Shown here: piece by piece, positions 31,938 to 43,189 of the stretch
How the letters are laid out: each line of letters starts with the position of its first letter
Position numbering within the stretch: the first letter of the stretch is position 1
Source of the DNA: Spirogloea muscicola
Lineage: Eukaryota > Streptophyta > Zygnematophyceae > Spirogloeales > Spirogloeaceae
Length of the DNA stretch: 64,000 nucleotides
Direction: 5' to 3'
NCBI GenBank assembly: GCA_009602725.1
Contig: WELB01000052.1
Span: 542,128-606,127, forward strand
The notes under the pieces: generated by a model
Databases searched by the model: none
What the model was told of the DNA's origin: nothing
Seen by the model: only the letters and a program-made list of their open reading frames with translations
Position numbers and translations under genes: made by a program

Positions 31938-32478
31938 TGGAGTACGAAGGTGTCCTATTTTCAGCTACTGCGAGGCTTCTACAACGACTATCCAAGTACA
32001 AATTTAGCTCCTCTTATAAGTTCGGGATGCTACAGAGAAGCAGAATCTCTTGAGTAGTGGTGGTATTCTTGTGACACCTGCTTGTCATGGATTGTGGTGT
32101 CTTTCCACAGCATATCTCCTTGCTGGTAAGCCCACAGTTGATTGCTTTCTCAGATTGGCAGCTTATGCCACAACTAGCTTACATATTCCAAAGTAAATGG
32201 GGGATCCCAACCTTGATATGCACGTGGAGTAAACAAACGACTTACTAGCTGGCACTTGTTAGCAACACAGACTTCAGCACCTGTTTCACTGCAATTGACT
32301 ACCGAAAATCTTGAGCAAGAGGTCTGCTTGTAGAGATGCACTTATACGGCCGCCTCCTTCAGAAGTTGCGCAGCCAGTACAGCAAGCACGGGCAATAAAA
32401 ACGAGCTTGAAAACCTGCTGGGATGAGGCCCAGACTATGGTAACCAGATTGTTATGTAGTCAATATTTACACGAGAGC
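31938..32478. other. Intergenic region between convergent genes
   Basis: About 540 bp between the mS37 stop and the ClpR4 stop. It should hold both 3' UTRs. No further gene or repeat is seen. Confidence 0.5.
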
Positions 32479-34822
32479 TTATGTTGCGGGGTTTGCATAA
32501 TTCATAGGCCGCTCTACCACGCGGATGCCCGCATTCTTGTCCCAAGCCTCCGCTGACAATGTGTCAGCCATTGCCTCTTGCCCTCTCCAAAGGACCTAAC
32601 AAGCAATCACAGAACAACAAGGCTTGATCAGTCTGCACCACTGCAAACGAGGCAGCAATGAACGGGCACATATGGATGACAAAGGTTGTTGATATCCCTG
32701 CCCACCTTATCTGCAACACCAAAAGCAATGGCCTTCTGAGGATTCATATAGTAGGGCCTCTCCATGACTTTCGATACTTTCTCCACGGACTGATTGCAGA
32801 AGATGAAATTTAGTGTCAGTAGTGCGCACAAAATTTGGCAGCTCATTGCATCTGACATATAAGAAGATGAAGTGTACAAGACCATTTACAAGACCTTGCT
32901 TTGCAAAGCAGCCCATGGTCCCTCTATGGAGGCTCAACACTGCCTTACATTGCCTGTGTGACGTGCCAAGAGCTTCACAAGGCAATCCCGATTGTTGATA
33001 ACCTAGCAAGTAAAAGTATTGCCAAATTCAGTGTGAGGCCAGAAGTGACCTCCAAAAGAAGCATGGCAAATACTGCAAGGAAGTAGTGTCACTCACATGC
33101 GACAGCAATGCCATCAAAAGTTAGGGTACGTGTCGTACCTCTTTTGCTCGAATGTGAACATCAATGGCACTCATCTGGCCAGTTGAGGGCAAGCGTGGCT
33201 GCTGAATCATGGCTGAAAAACATATGGCAACTAGTCAATGCTGGCAATAAGCCTAATGACATTGTTGCAGCTTTGTGTGTATTTACCAAGTAATCTATCT
33301 TCCACTTCTATCACAGACTACAAAAACTTCGTCCAAAGAGGAGGCCATCTCAACCACCTGTAGCATGAGGGAGCATGAATCTTCGGCCTCTTTCACCAGC
33401 TGCAAGAAGAAGGCAGGCCTGACCAATAGCAGCTCCTACGCCCACAGTTTGAATCTGAATGCCAGCCAAGCGGAAGTGAAACAATTCAGGAGCAGTAGTG
33501 CTTCTCCACTGATTGTGCGTCCAAAATACAAAATACCTACAATGTTCCAAAATCAGCTACTCAATCCAAGAGTCAGCCATGGGATCAGACTACGCTCCAA
33601 CTACTGTAGCTTGTATGCTTCCATAGCTCTTCACCTAGGTAGAAAGCTGTAGCTGTGCCAAACCGTCGCTTACCGAGTTTTTGACTTGTCTCATGGTGTC
33701 ATAGATGGCAAAGCCTTCTGTCTCCATGCCAACCTGAAGACTCAGCCAAGTAGAAGTCAGTGTCCATAAACGTAAAATTCTTCACAGAGGAACATGGAAT
33801 ATCACATGCCGCTGAGATACATGATTCCAGAACTCTGAGACATAGATTCTGCCGAGCTATGTATGCTTCTTGGAGACATACTGTTTCACCATCAGCACGT
33901 GATGTCCCAGTGGAGTTGATGTAGATATAGGTTGGCTGTCTTGGGTCTAGCCACTGGAGATAGAGAATCTCAGCAATGACCAACTCTGTGACAGCTGGTA
34001 CAAGCTGCAGTCGACATACCAGTATCCTTGTGAATCATAATCAGTGCCATACACAAAGTTGGAGACCCTTCGCTAGATAGGACATCACAAATCATTAATG
34101 ATAACGCTTTATGTTCCTATGATCAAAGACGACCACACACCCTTAAGATCGGTGCCTACTGTCAGTCTACGGCTGTTCTAAAAGGAGGGTTGCTTGTTAG
34201 GCCAAATCACCATCTGAGCACCTCTAGGGAAGCCCTAACAACCTTCAGCAGGATGGTACAATCCTTACCAAACAAAGGGAACCCTAGAAATTTCTATCAG
34301 GCTATGATTCCACCCGTGATGCAATTGAACCCTACAGGCAGTCCGCACGCTTACTGGCATGCCGATGTACACAATCCTGCTGTTGAGGAGAAGCGAAGGC
34401 AGGTCAGGCGGGGGCCGCCGTGGCCGGTGCTCGCCGTAGTTGCCGCCCCTCTCCACCTGTGCAGGCGCCGTCATCTGCCGCTGCACCATCTTGGCTGCTG
34501 CGATGTCCAGGAGCGGCGGGCCGTCGTATTTGCCTTTGGCTGCGTCGCTCAGCTGGTCTTGGCCCTCCTCCGAGGCGGCCGCCATCTCCAGCCAGGGAAG
34601 GAACGCATCCTGGAAGGGCGGTAGCACGGCGCTGGAGCGGCGGGAAACCATTGACATGGTCCACCTCGAGCGGCCAGCGTGCGCGCCTGCGAGCCGCCCG
34701 GCTCCTGGCCGCCGCAGCGACGAGGCGCCCGGGCCGCGGCCGTCCCAGCTGCCACTGCGCCGCCCGGCGGCCCAGGCCTCCGCCGCCTGGACGCCGCACC
34801 GGGCGGCAGAGGCTGCCGCCAT
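32479..34822 (-). CDS. CLPR4: ClpR4, inactive ring subunit of the plastid Clp protease
   Basis: Eight minus-strand exons: 34355-34822, 33882-34004, 33674-33733, 33358-33454, 33139-33212, 32949-33002, 32706-32789, 32479-32595; 358 aa, all phases closing. The Ala/Arg-rich N-terminus fits a plastid transit peptide. The body follows plant ClpR4: P-P-P-D-L-P-S-L-L-L-N-S-R-I-V-Y-I-G-M-P, E-L-V-I-A-E-I-L-Y-L-Q-W-L-D-P, Y-I-N-S-T-G-T-S-R-A-D-G-E-T, V-G-V-G-A-A-I-G-Q-A-C-L-L, A-M-I-Q-Q-P-R, M-E-R-P-Y-Y-M and W-D-K-N-A-G-I. The catalytic Ser (A-S-M-G in ClpP) is replaced in A-A-I-G, the His of M-I-H-Q-P is Gln, and the Asp position reads Pro, so it is structural, as known for ClpR. It partners ClpP1 and other ClpR subunits in the stroma. 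Tail-to-tail with mS37, head-to-head with TFIIE beta. Confidence 0.94.
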
Positions 34823-35465
34823 GGCGCGCAGTCCGCGGAGATGGAGGCGGCGACCGCTTGGCCGGGCAGCGCCGGCGGGCGGCGCCCGTCACGGCCGCTC
34901 GCGAGGCCGGCCTGCGACGGCTTGGCAGGACGACGTGGGGCGGGGAGGGTTTGGGGGGTCAGCAGCTCATTAGTCACCCACTGTCAAACCTTTGCTGAAC
35001 CCTATATCTAAAGCTGGGCAGGCCTTCTCTGCCCATCCTGCCCACAGTTCTGCCCACCATCCCGGTGTCTGCTCTTTAGACAATGTACAGTATTGGCTTG
35101 AATTGGCCACCCTTTGCAATTCATGCGCACCGCGCCTTCTCTCTGTGGAAGAGCTTGCTTGTACTTCTTTGTTTTCTTTCTGCCCTACCGCTAGCTATGC
35201 CCTCAAGCCTTGAGGCGGACCGTCTCCGCCAACCCGTCGTTTCGCAAGGTCCCCTGCCGGGGGGCTGCGGCGGCCCGTCTATAAACCATCGGGGGTTAGT
35301 TCCAACGCCGGCCATTCTCACTTCGGCGCCCCAGCGCCACAGCCCTCCGCCGGCGCCGCGCCCCGCGCTGCGGGCTGTGGCCGGCGCCGGAGAAGGCGGC
35401 CGGCCTTCCTGCGCCGGCGCCCCTTCTCTCCCAGCTTGGTGCGCACCCGCTGCATCCTGCGGGGC
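34823..35465. promoter_or_regulatory. Divergent promoter region of ClpR4 and TFIIE beta
   Basis: About 640 bp between two divergent start codons. A copy of the second retroelement-tail block lies at about 35065-35145 (ttggcttgaattggccaccc ... gcgcaccgcgccttctctct). The rest is GC-rich. No TATA box or other motif can be assigned with confidence. Confidence 0.35.
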
Positions 35466-36944
35466 ATGTTGCGGGAGCAGCTCGCCAAGTTCAACAAGCA
35501 GCAGGAGCGCCTCGCCAAGGATGCAGCCGAGCGGCTCTCTAAAGATGCGGCGACGCGGAAGCCCGCCGGGGCCGTGCCGCCCGTGGCGACGGTATCGATT
35601 GTCAGGACCACGAAAGTTGTTGCCAGCAGGCCCGCCGTCCAGCAGGTTTCTGCATATGGCGCCCAGCACCAGCAGCAGATGGCCAAGTACAAGTTCCTAC
35701 AGGAGAGCGACAAGTACGTCCAGATGGAGAACGTACGCCGGCTACCTGTTGGAGCACAGATGAAGAAAGTCATCGATCTTCTGCTGCTAGTGAGTGTTGC
35801 TGTCGCTGGTCTACTCAAGTGGGCATGATACAATCTTCTGTATAAATACTCCAGAAGGATGACAAGGTCTTTGCCGTCACTTCTTGTCGTATACGCCTGA
35901 CAACGGTGTCAACAAGGGCGACGTTGTGCGGAGAAGCGACTTGAAAAGATGATGCACAGGGAAGCAAGCAGCAGCAAGGATTGCTGCATGTGCAACCAAC
36001 CAGCTCACGTAGTCATGACTCATCTGGATGTGTCAGGAGAGAAAGGCATTCACAACGCAGGAGATATATAGTGCCCTCTATGTCGATATTGATAAGAACA
36101 AGGAACTTCAGGAGAATCTGAAGGCCAATGTCAAGGTCGCCTTTGATGGGATCCGATACTCGTACAAGGCAAGCAGTTGGCCCCGTTGACCCCTCTTGTT
36201 TGCCCCCTGAGAAGGAGCAGCAACTTTCAACGCAAGTGCAAGGTCTTTTTTGCTGTTTGAGACCGTGTTGCTTGTCTGCCATCATGTTATCTCCTCGCAC
36301 TTATGGTACTTCGGTTCACATACATTGTCATGACCAGGCCAAGCATGAACTGGAAAACAAGGAGCAGCTTTTGAAGCTCATACGACAGATTTTGGATGGA
36401 ACCCCTATTGCTGACATCAAGGACGCGTATCCAGGGGTTCTGAATGACGTGCAGGTCAGTCAACGCCTGACCTTATTCCCTCAGTGGTCACCAGCTATTA
36501 TTGCCTGTGATTGCTGTGGTCTAGCTGTGCAAGAGCCACTATCATGGTTTTTGCAGTTTCTTAAAAACGGCCATTGCCTTGCCTTTGCTGCTACAGGAAC
36601 TCAAAGCAGCTGGCCAGATTTGGGCAATAACAAACACAGACAACAATGAGGAGGTAGTGTATCCTAATGATCCCAAACTCATGGGTTTCAAAGTGGAAGA
36701 CGACCTGAAGCAACTGCTCAGGAGCATTGAGCTTCCTCGGGAATTTGTAGATGTTGAGCGAGAGTTGATTAAGGCTGGCATTAAGCCGGTGTCTGATCCA
36801 GCTCGTCGCCAGATGATGGCTGCTGTTCGGATGCAACAGCCTAAGCCCAAGCAAAAACAGCGGAAGATGACCGCAAGGATGAAGGTCACCAATGCTCACA
36901 TGCCAGAGTTATTCAACGATGTACATTTCCAGAATGCAATGTGA
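35466..36944 (+). CDS. TFIIEB: Transcription initiation factor IIE, beta subunit
   Basis: Four exons: 35466-35789, 36037-36168, 36338-36454, 36597-36944; 306 aa. TFIIE beta helps recruit and regulate TFIIH at RNA polymerase II promoters. Seen: an N-terminal coiled-coil (M-L-R-E-Q-L-A-K-F-N-K-Q-Q-E-R), two winged-helix modules (K-K-V-I-D-L-L-L ... F-T-T-Q-E-I-Y-S-A-L-Y-V-D-I and Y-P-G-V-L-N-D-V-Q-E-L-K-A-A-G-Q-I-W-A), then N-E-E-V-V-Y-P-N-D-P, D-V-E-R-E-L-I-K-A-G, and the basic end with K-V-T-N-A-H-M-P-E-L-F, all as in plant homologues. The start at 35466 matches the family's M-x-L-x-E-Q-L start. Intron 2 uses a GC donor (AAG|GCAAGC at 36169) and ends in accag. Confidence 0.93.
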
Positions 36945-37097
36945 TTGCTAGCGGGTTGACCCCTTGAATTACAGGGACCAGCTGTACTAGGAAGACAATT
37001 TGTATGATACAATGCCTACATTGCCTTCGATTGCACCTGCAGATCTGTATTACCATTTTTCCTGGTGAGACTTCGGCTTCCAGAGTGCTGGGTATAG
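36945..37097. other. 3' flank of TFIIE beta
   Basis: Downstream flank with probable 3' UTR. No gene or repeat is seen before the tandem repeat at 37098. Confidence 0.4.
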
Positions 37098-37217
37098 CTC
37101 GCTGGAGATGAATGCATTGAGGCTCAATCATTGCATCGCCTCAAGAATCGGCACAGCCTCGCTGGAGATGAATGCATTGAGGTTCAAATATTGCATCGCC
37201 TCAAGCATCGGCACTTA
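37098..37217. repeat. Two-unit tandem repeat, exact 60-bp period
   Basis: Units 37098-37157 and 37158-37217 start with ctcgctggagatgaatgcat and differ at only a handful of positions. Each holds an internal dyad, ttgaggc ... gcctcaa, which can fold into a 7-bp stem (one G-U pair in unit 2). It lies just 3' of TFIIE beta. Confidence 0.85.
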
Positions 37218-37735
37218 GCTTAGGAATAGCGGCATCTCACACTGCGAGGGGGCTAAGCATGGCAGCGTGAAGATGGTGCATTCTATGTCGAAAAACCTCA
37301 GATCACAGTGCATGCTTAGATTTTTTTGGGTTGGAGTACTCCAGCTCGTTTTAGAGCCCGCACATCGACTATCTTGGACATGACCAACCCTGGGTTGACG
37401 CTGTTGCTGACGAAAGAGATTGATAGTAGTGTAGTATACAACTGCTATTGCTACTTAGGGGCAGCTGTCAAAGCCAGCCGAGTGCGGAGGAGGTTGCGTA
37501 GTGAGTGTCTGAGGTGATGCTGTGCACGAAGGAGGTGTACACAGTCGAGGTGATGGCCCTGCACCGGATGTGGCAGCCGGTGATGGGCAGGCCAGGAGGG
37601 CCAGGGCTTGGGGCGAGGCTGGTGAGAGTGCCAGCGGCCCCAGTCAGGGCCCCCCACTTCTCTCCTATCTTGACTAGAATTGCCGAGGGACTATCCGTGA
37701 TAGCCAGTTTGTTTTGCTAAGTGCTGCCGTCTTGG
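37218..37735. other. Gene-free stretch
   Basis: No gene is supported. Short frames on both strands overlap and show no family resemblance. Confidence 0.4.
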
Positions 37736-37739
37736 GGCA

Positions 37740-38060
37740 CACCCCTAGACCTTCGTCAGATTCTCTTGGGCTGGCATTCCACATCCATCGCCTCCTTATG
37801 AGTGCGTATAAGTGAAAGGGGAGGCCACATGAAGCCAATGCACTGTTCATGCAGACGGCAAAGAAGGTGCAAAGAAGGGGCCGCACAAAGCCAAATCCAG
37901 ATTGCTAATAGCTGAGCGCTGTCGTGTTGGGGCTCCCCCCTTGACCTTGTCCTTTTCTTTTGGGCTGGCCTTCACATCCATCGCCTCCTTCAAGTGAAGC
38001 GGGAGGCCACATCTAGCCAATGCACTAATCAATAGGGAGTGCAAAGAATTGGGCCACACA
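37740..38060. repeat. Paired retroelement-tail copies
   Basis: Two copies of one arrangement, about 37745-37850 and 37925-38045: a ctcttgggctggc(a/c)ttccacatccatcgcctcctt unit followed by agtga(a)agggaggccacat ... agccaatgcact. The second part is the reverse complement of the second tail block seen at 11.9 kb. The two copies are spaced by about 180 bp. Confidence 0.55.
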
Positions 38061-38109
38061 GATTGGTAAGCACTAGGCTAAGAGGGGCTAAGGATACAGG
38101 GCGAGGCTT

Positions 38110-38640
38110 TTGTTTTCACGAATGAGCACAATCAATTTGGACACATCATTCTGGGAAGCCTGAGCACTACTGCGGAAGCCGGTGGCAGAGTTATGGCACA
38201 GCACGCTAATGAAGTGCCAGGGCCTGCAAGCGCTGCAGGCTTAGCGAGAGCTTCTCCTGTAGCACGCCTGCAGTATGCGGCAAATTGCCCTCCAACTACG
38301 GCGACGCTTGCCGACCTGATGTGCAAGACGCTGGAGGAGTGAGGACCACGATGTGACTTTGCGCTTCGCTTGGGCTGTCACTTCCATTCAGAAGAGCTTC
38401 CGTGCGCGCTAGCCCCAAATCTACATTTGACTGTCGCACTTCCTTGCAATCACTAGCTCGGCTTGGCCTCACTTCTATTGTAAGCACGCCACGCGCCCTT
38501 TGTCTCTTTCATGCTAGCAGTCCAGGCCTGCACAGGCTGGGGCCTGCTGGTCGCAACAATCGCTTCACAAGTGAGCACGGCGAGGCTCATAAAATGAAAG
38601 GGAGGCCAAGCCGAGCCAATGCACTGCTCATGCAAAGCTG
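38110..38640 (-). mobile_element. Degraded retroelement 3' end, minus strand
   Basis: On the minus strand, about 38200-38300 retains K-L-S-L-S-L-Q-R-L-Q-A-L-A-L-H, the mark of the element's C-terminal domain. A minus-oriented second tail block lies at about 38585-38635 (aaaatgaaagggaggccaag ... ccaatgcactgctcatgc). The copy is old and fragmentary. Confidence 0.5.
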
Positions 38641-38695
38641 AAAGGATGTGCAAACATGAAGCGATGACCTAGGCAACGTGAAGCGATGATCTATG

Positions 38696-38711
38696 CTTTA
38701 GGGTTTAGGGT
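38696..38711. repeat. Short telomere-like TTTAGGG pair
   Basis: Two tandem TTTAGGG units, the plant and green-algal telomere motif. Two units can arise by chance; noted as a possible interstitial trace only. Confidence 0.35.
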
Positions 38712-38759
38712 GTGGGTGCTAATGAAGCGGGAAAGGAAAGGAATAAGATACGAAACAGC

Positions 38760-39128
38760 TCGTTAAATGCAAGGCAATGGCTGTGAGAGGCCAGCCCAAA
38801 GGAATGAAAAAGTAGGAACGCAAAAGCAAAGAACAAGGTCTGAAAGGGCGATCACGACTGGAGGAGTATGGAGTGATGGAGAAAAGCGCGGCCGAATCGA
38901 CCGAGTCAGCACAGACAAGTTGGACGGCTTAACTTGCGGAGCCGGAGCACCGCCGGGGAGGCTAGTGATGGCCGTTGCAGAAGCGGGAAAGTGCGCATTT
39001 AAAAGCGGCACACTCACGGAGGGAAGGTCACACCAGCTTTGACCCGGCGAGCTTCGCGCCTTCCTCGCCGTCGCTGCCGCCGCCGTTGCCCGCCGCCTCG
39101 CTCGCGGCCTGGCGGCCGTTCGCGCGTG
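38760..39128. promoter_or_regulatory. Upstream region of AUG7 with an element remnant
   Basis: A minus-oriented tail unit (caatggctgtgagaggccagccc) lies at about 38771-38797, and a minus remnant of the element C-terminus is suggested at about 38905-38950. The last 100 bp before the ATG are GC-rich. No promoter motif can be named. Confidence 0.35.
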
Positions 39129-41462
39129 ATGGACACCGTGCTGCGGCTGCAGTGCCAGCTGCAGCTGCTTGGATACAGCGGGCCCCTGGCGCCACCGGAG
39201 GCGCTTCTGTACCCGGGCGAGACGCATTACCAGCTGCTGGCCTGGCTCTTCCGCAGGTCCAAGACTCAATGCGCAGCTCACGCTTTGACGGCCATGATCT
39301 CATCGCTGTGGCGATGCGGAAGAAAGCTGGAGTGTTGAGGCTCTTCACATTCTTGACGAACCAACGATGTCACGACTCTAACAGGGGTGCTATAGCGTTG
39401 CAACAACAGCTTGCGCGGAGAAGCTGCTGACAAGAGCGGGTCGGCAGACGAAGTAGACACGCCTGGTAAAGGGATGAGTGGATTTCAATGCATGGCTTTC
39501 CTCATCTGTCAGCAGACTCTTGCTATAATCCTGGACATTGATCTTCACGATACTACTGACTTATCTCACCACTTTGCATGCCGCCCACAGGCTTAGTCGA
39601 GGCAGCTCGCAACCTTGGCTTCTCCAACTTCGAGGAGATAGAGAGCTTGCAGGTCAAAAAGGCCAAATGCATCATCCTCTCAATTTTTAGTAGCAACATT
39701 GGCTATCTTGATCTAAACTGCATTGGCGCTGCTCTGGACCATTGCAACGACGCAATCAGACTGGTACGCACAAGCTTCTTGAGAATGACAGCCGAGCCTA
39801 CACGATGAGAGTTTTCGGTGAGGACCTCAAGGAATCCTTATGCAAGGGAAAGTGATTCTCATCCAGTGCGTTTGCAGGGCTCAGACTCATACCACAGAAA
39901 AGCGGATTTCCTCTTCTTAGTGGCAGACCTCTTGAAAGCCAGCAAGTATACTGACCACGATGGCTGGAGGTAAGAGAGCGTCAGTTGTAGCTTACTTTCT
40001 AGATCCATCTTCGTGCTGTTCACTTGTCCTTGAGGTATGTCTGAAGGCGATTGGCAGAGATTATCTGTGTGATCCACTGATGCATCACATGAATAGCATG
40101 TTTCGCATGTGTCAAAATCAAATGCTCCAGCTCACTTGATAGGACTGACCGGAGGTGAATCACTACTTATACAAATGCCTCATGTATGGCTGGTGCCAGT
40201 GTTGACGACCAGACACAGAAAGACATTGAATTGATAGATCTTATTGGACAGGAACTTACCTGTAATACTACGTGCAAGCTCAATCTCTTTCCCCCAGATG
40301 TCAGCCAGCACCGCCGGCCTCTGTGAGGTCACTACCACTGTTTCCGCGCTGTTCATCATTGCTAATTCACTGTCTACTCTTAGAAGATGTGGGCCATAGC
40401 AATCATCAACATATTCCTATGACTCGTGAAGTGTCTGAGTTGATTGCTGATGAAGTATCATACAGGATTCACAGGCTTGTTTGCTTACTAGTCGGTGATC
40501 AGCTATTAGCAATTGACCACTAGTACATGTATCTGTCACAGAATGTCAGGCCTTGGTCATCCAGATCTGGGGAAGCAGATTGCAGAGCTCAAGAGGTGTG
40601 AGGAAACTCTCAAGGAGAGGAAGGATGACCTTGTTGAGCTCAAGTCACAGGTGCAGTCGTTTTCCATGTTATGTAACTTTGCTTTTCTGTAGTGTAGAGG
40701 GCTGGCGTCCCTTCAGTGAAGCTGATGCATTTGTTCTACAAGTTAAAGATAGAAAGTTCGATCCACAAATGACAAGTCCATAGAGCTTCGCTGACATCTT
40801 CCATTGCTGGCATGTTGTTGGGCAGGGACCAGAGCTTGTGAGCTATGACAACACTGCGGCACATGCCGAAGTGGAAGCGCAGCTACAGGACTTCTTATCA
40901 GCTGTAGAACATTGCAATCAATCATTCCCACAGGCAAGCACCACCCCTCTGGTGCAGTCTACTTGTGCCAATTCTAGCAACTCTTCAGCTATTATCCAGC
41001 TGCCAGGGTCTCTGATGAAAAGTGTTGGTCTGGCAGGAAAGAATTGCTTCTCTGGCTACAGCCAAGCTGCCCCAGCTTCATGGCATAGGACCTGCAGCGA
41101 AGCGTGTACATGGGTCCTATGAGATGTTAAAACAGGTACCTTTTGCTGCCCGAGGGACCTTCAATTTTCATGATGGGTCGTTTCGAGTTGCTTGCATTCT
41201 GAATAGATGTCTTCTGAGCTTACACCTTGTGACTTTTCCGTCTGCTCTATCCTTGGAATGGCGTGAATTGCAGCTCCTGCTAGGCCTGGACACTCTTAGG
41301 ATTGCCAAAGGCAAACTGCCTGCCCCACCAGAAGACAAGGCATGTGCAGGTAATATGTCACTGGAGAGACTCACTGTCAGTAGCAATTCTGAGATAGTCA
41401 ACCTAGACAGGGATATAAGGACACTGAGTACCTCTAAGCACTTCCAGGGTCTAAGTGGCTGA
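39129..41462 (+). CDS. AUG7: Augmin complex subunit AUG7 (HAUS7 position)
   Basis: Nine exons: 39129-39256, 39410-39465, 39591-39652, 39878-39969, 40200-40322, 40542-40650, 40826-40933, 41037-41135, 41274-41462; 321 aa, phases close. Augmin recruits gamma-tubulin to existing microtubules in spindles and phragmoplasts. Matches to plant AUG7 in order: an N-terminal calponin-homology-like part (L-Q-L-L-G-Y ... H-Y-Q-L-L-A-W-L-F), N-F-E-E-I-E-S-L-Q, Q-K-D-I-E-L-I-D-L-I, L-F-P-P-D-V-S, a coiled coil (K-Q-I-A-E-L-K-R-C-E-E-T-L-K-E-R), Y-D-N-T-A-A-H-A-E-V-E-A-Q-L, and the hallmark L-P-Q-L-H-G-I-G-P-A-A-K-R. Intron 7 has a GC donor (CAG|GCAAGC at 40934). Length is close to the Arabidopsis protein. 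The family call rests on remembered sequence, not a search. Confidence 0.85.
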
Positions 41463-41806
41463 AGAGAGCGACATCAAAGCCCTTGACTTCTTGTGCTCAA
41501 AAGCAGTAGTAAGTCTGTGATGTAAAACGCCAAGAGACGTGATTGGATCACCACATTGCCTAGTCAAGACCGAGGATTACCAGAAATTAATAAAGGGGTT
41601 GGCACTCCCCACTTCAAAGAATGTGAAGATGCTGCACTACGTCTACTCAAGGAAGAAACTGCAGTACGTAGGTAGTACGTATCACAGCTTGAATAGATAA
41701 GAGAAGCCAAAGCTGATAGCACTGGAGCTCAGCTTGGCAGTCAAGATACTGATCCTTTGTAGTCATCCTCCACCATGTATGTCTCAGTGTAGCGTTGGAG
41801 GTGCCG
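41463..41806. other. Convergent intergenic region
   Basis: About 340 bp between the AUG7 stop and the stop of the minus-strand small-protein gene; presumably both 3' UTRs. Nothing else is seen. Confidence 0.4.
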
Positions 41807-42537
41807 CTACTTTTTGGCAGCCGGTTTTTGCTGCTGAAGGTAGTGCACATGATTGTAACACAGTCAAGTAGGAATATTGTGTTAGGATGTCCTCAATCTG
41901 TAGAAGGCCAGCTAGTCATGCATGTGAGCGCTCAGCAAAGGTGCACATTTCGCACCTTGGGTGCCGGTTTCTTGGGTGTTGGCTGCTTGGATCCCGCCTT
42001 GCCTTCCGCCTTCTTGAGCACTGGCATCAAAGTGGAGCGTCCATTAGGCCATATGAAACAGGGGCCGGTAACTTCCTCAGCCACTTGGATGCGCTAATGT
42101 GGTGGCTGATTGAACATGCAACGACACACGACAGTTGCCACGCATGGCGAGCTAAGAAGCTGGACTTCTTGTTATTAGTGAATCTTAAAGGACTGTCGCA
42201 GTGAATTTGACACCCAATTCCAGGTGACTCATACCTTGCAAGCTACACTGCAGGTACATTCTTCCTCTAGAGCAGGATGACGAGCTGCCTGCTAGAACAG
42301 ACGCAATTGCACGCCTGGCCCAGCAAAAGGCCAGGTTCACAGAACGAGCTGGAGCGCGTGGAGCGGCGAGGATGCCTCACCAGGGTCGTTCTCGCCGCCG
42401 ATGGCGCTCTCGCGCGTGAAGGCGCCGTCCAGCCAGTCGAGCAGGCCGCCGCGAGGGAAGAAGCCCTTCTTCTCGGCCGCGAACAATGCGGCCGCCGCGG
42501 CGCCGCCGCCGCCGGCCGCCAGCGCCCAAGACGCCAT
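41807..42537 (-). CDS. Unrecognised 82-residue protein with Lys/Pro/Ala tail
   Basis: Three minus-strand exons, 42381-42537, 41956-42020 and 41807-41833, join in phase to 82 aa with GT-AG borders. The product starts M-A-S-W-A-L-A-A-G-G-G-G-A-A-A-A-A, an Ala/Gly-rich hydrophobic segment that could be a targeting or single membrane segment. It then has F-A-A-E-K-K-G-F-F-P-R-G-G-L-L-D-W-L-D-G-A-F, and ends in a basic P-K-K-P-A-P-K ... K-P-A-A-K-K tail. I do not recognise it. The tight splice-phase fit, the coherent composition across exons and the stop right after the basic tail argue for a real gene. An organellar small membrane protein is a guess. Confidence 0.6.
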
Positions 42538-43185
42538 CGCAGCTCGCGCCGAACTTGGTCGTTAGCAGCCGTTCCGCAGTGACGGCCGAAACAAAGCACA
42601 GAATGCGGCTGCTGATGTAGAACGAGCGCTCATAGAAGCTCAGCCAGGTGAATGCTGAGGAGCTCGTTTGGCCACAGGAGGGCAGCGCCGGCACCCGGGC
42701 GCCGTCGGATGTTGGGTACCCGCCACGGGCGCCTTATCTGCATCGGACGGCGCAGCAGCCCCCTTGTCGAGGTCCCTTCGCCTCGTCAGCACAGCCCCCG
42801 GGCGGCTCCGCCACGTGCACAGTCACGCCGCGTGGCGGGGGCGCCTCGCGGCGCCTGGCCTGGGGACAAACGGCGAAGCAGCTCTCCCCGGACTGGCCCA
42901 GCACAGCTCCTCCGCGCCTGTCGGCCCACTTGGACGTACGCTCATCCAGAACAACAAGTAACGCCGCTTCTAAAGGGGGCGAGGGCGGTGAGAAGCCAGC
43001 CCGAGAAGAGTTGATGAGGGCCAACGGGGCCGACAAGCGCTTCCTAAACGGAGCGAGGGCTGTGAGAAGGCCTTGGCCCACACCCGGTCCCCGCCCTGTT
43101 GGGTCGGTGGTCCTCGTTACTTTCGCTGCTGGCCTCTCAAGCTGACCAGCGGCGCCGGGAACAGGGTGCTGCCCCTTCCCGGTGG
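42538..43185. other. Upstream flank and element-like debris
   Basis: The 5' flank of the small-protein gene is followed by GC-rich DNA. Near 42960-43075 two minus-oriented tail-like units occur (gggcgagggcggtgagaagccagcccg and ggagcgagggctgtgagaaggcc). No gene is supported. Confidence 0.4.
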
Positions 43186-43189
43186 CTCG

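Noticed and set aside
34420-34998. Plus-strand frames over the ClpR4 first exon
   Set aside because: Antisense to the transit-peptide region of ClpR4, Arg/Pro/Ala-rich, with no recognisable domain.
39720-39790. Extra AUG7 exon with L-E-N-D-S-R-A-Y-T
   Set aside because: The flanking exons join directly in phase and match the plant protein without it; inclusion would break the alignment.
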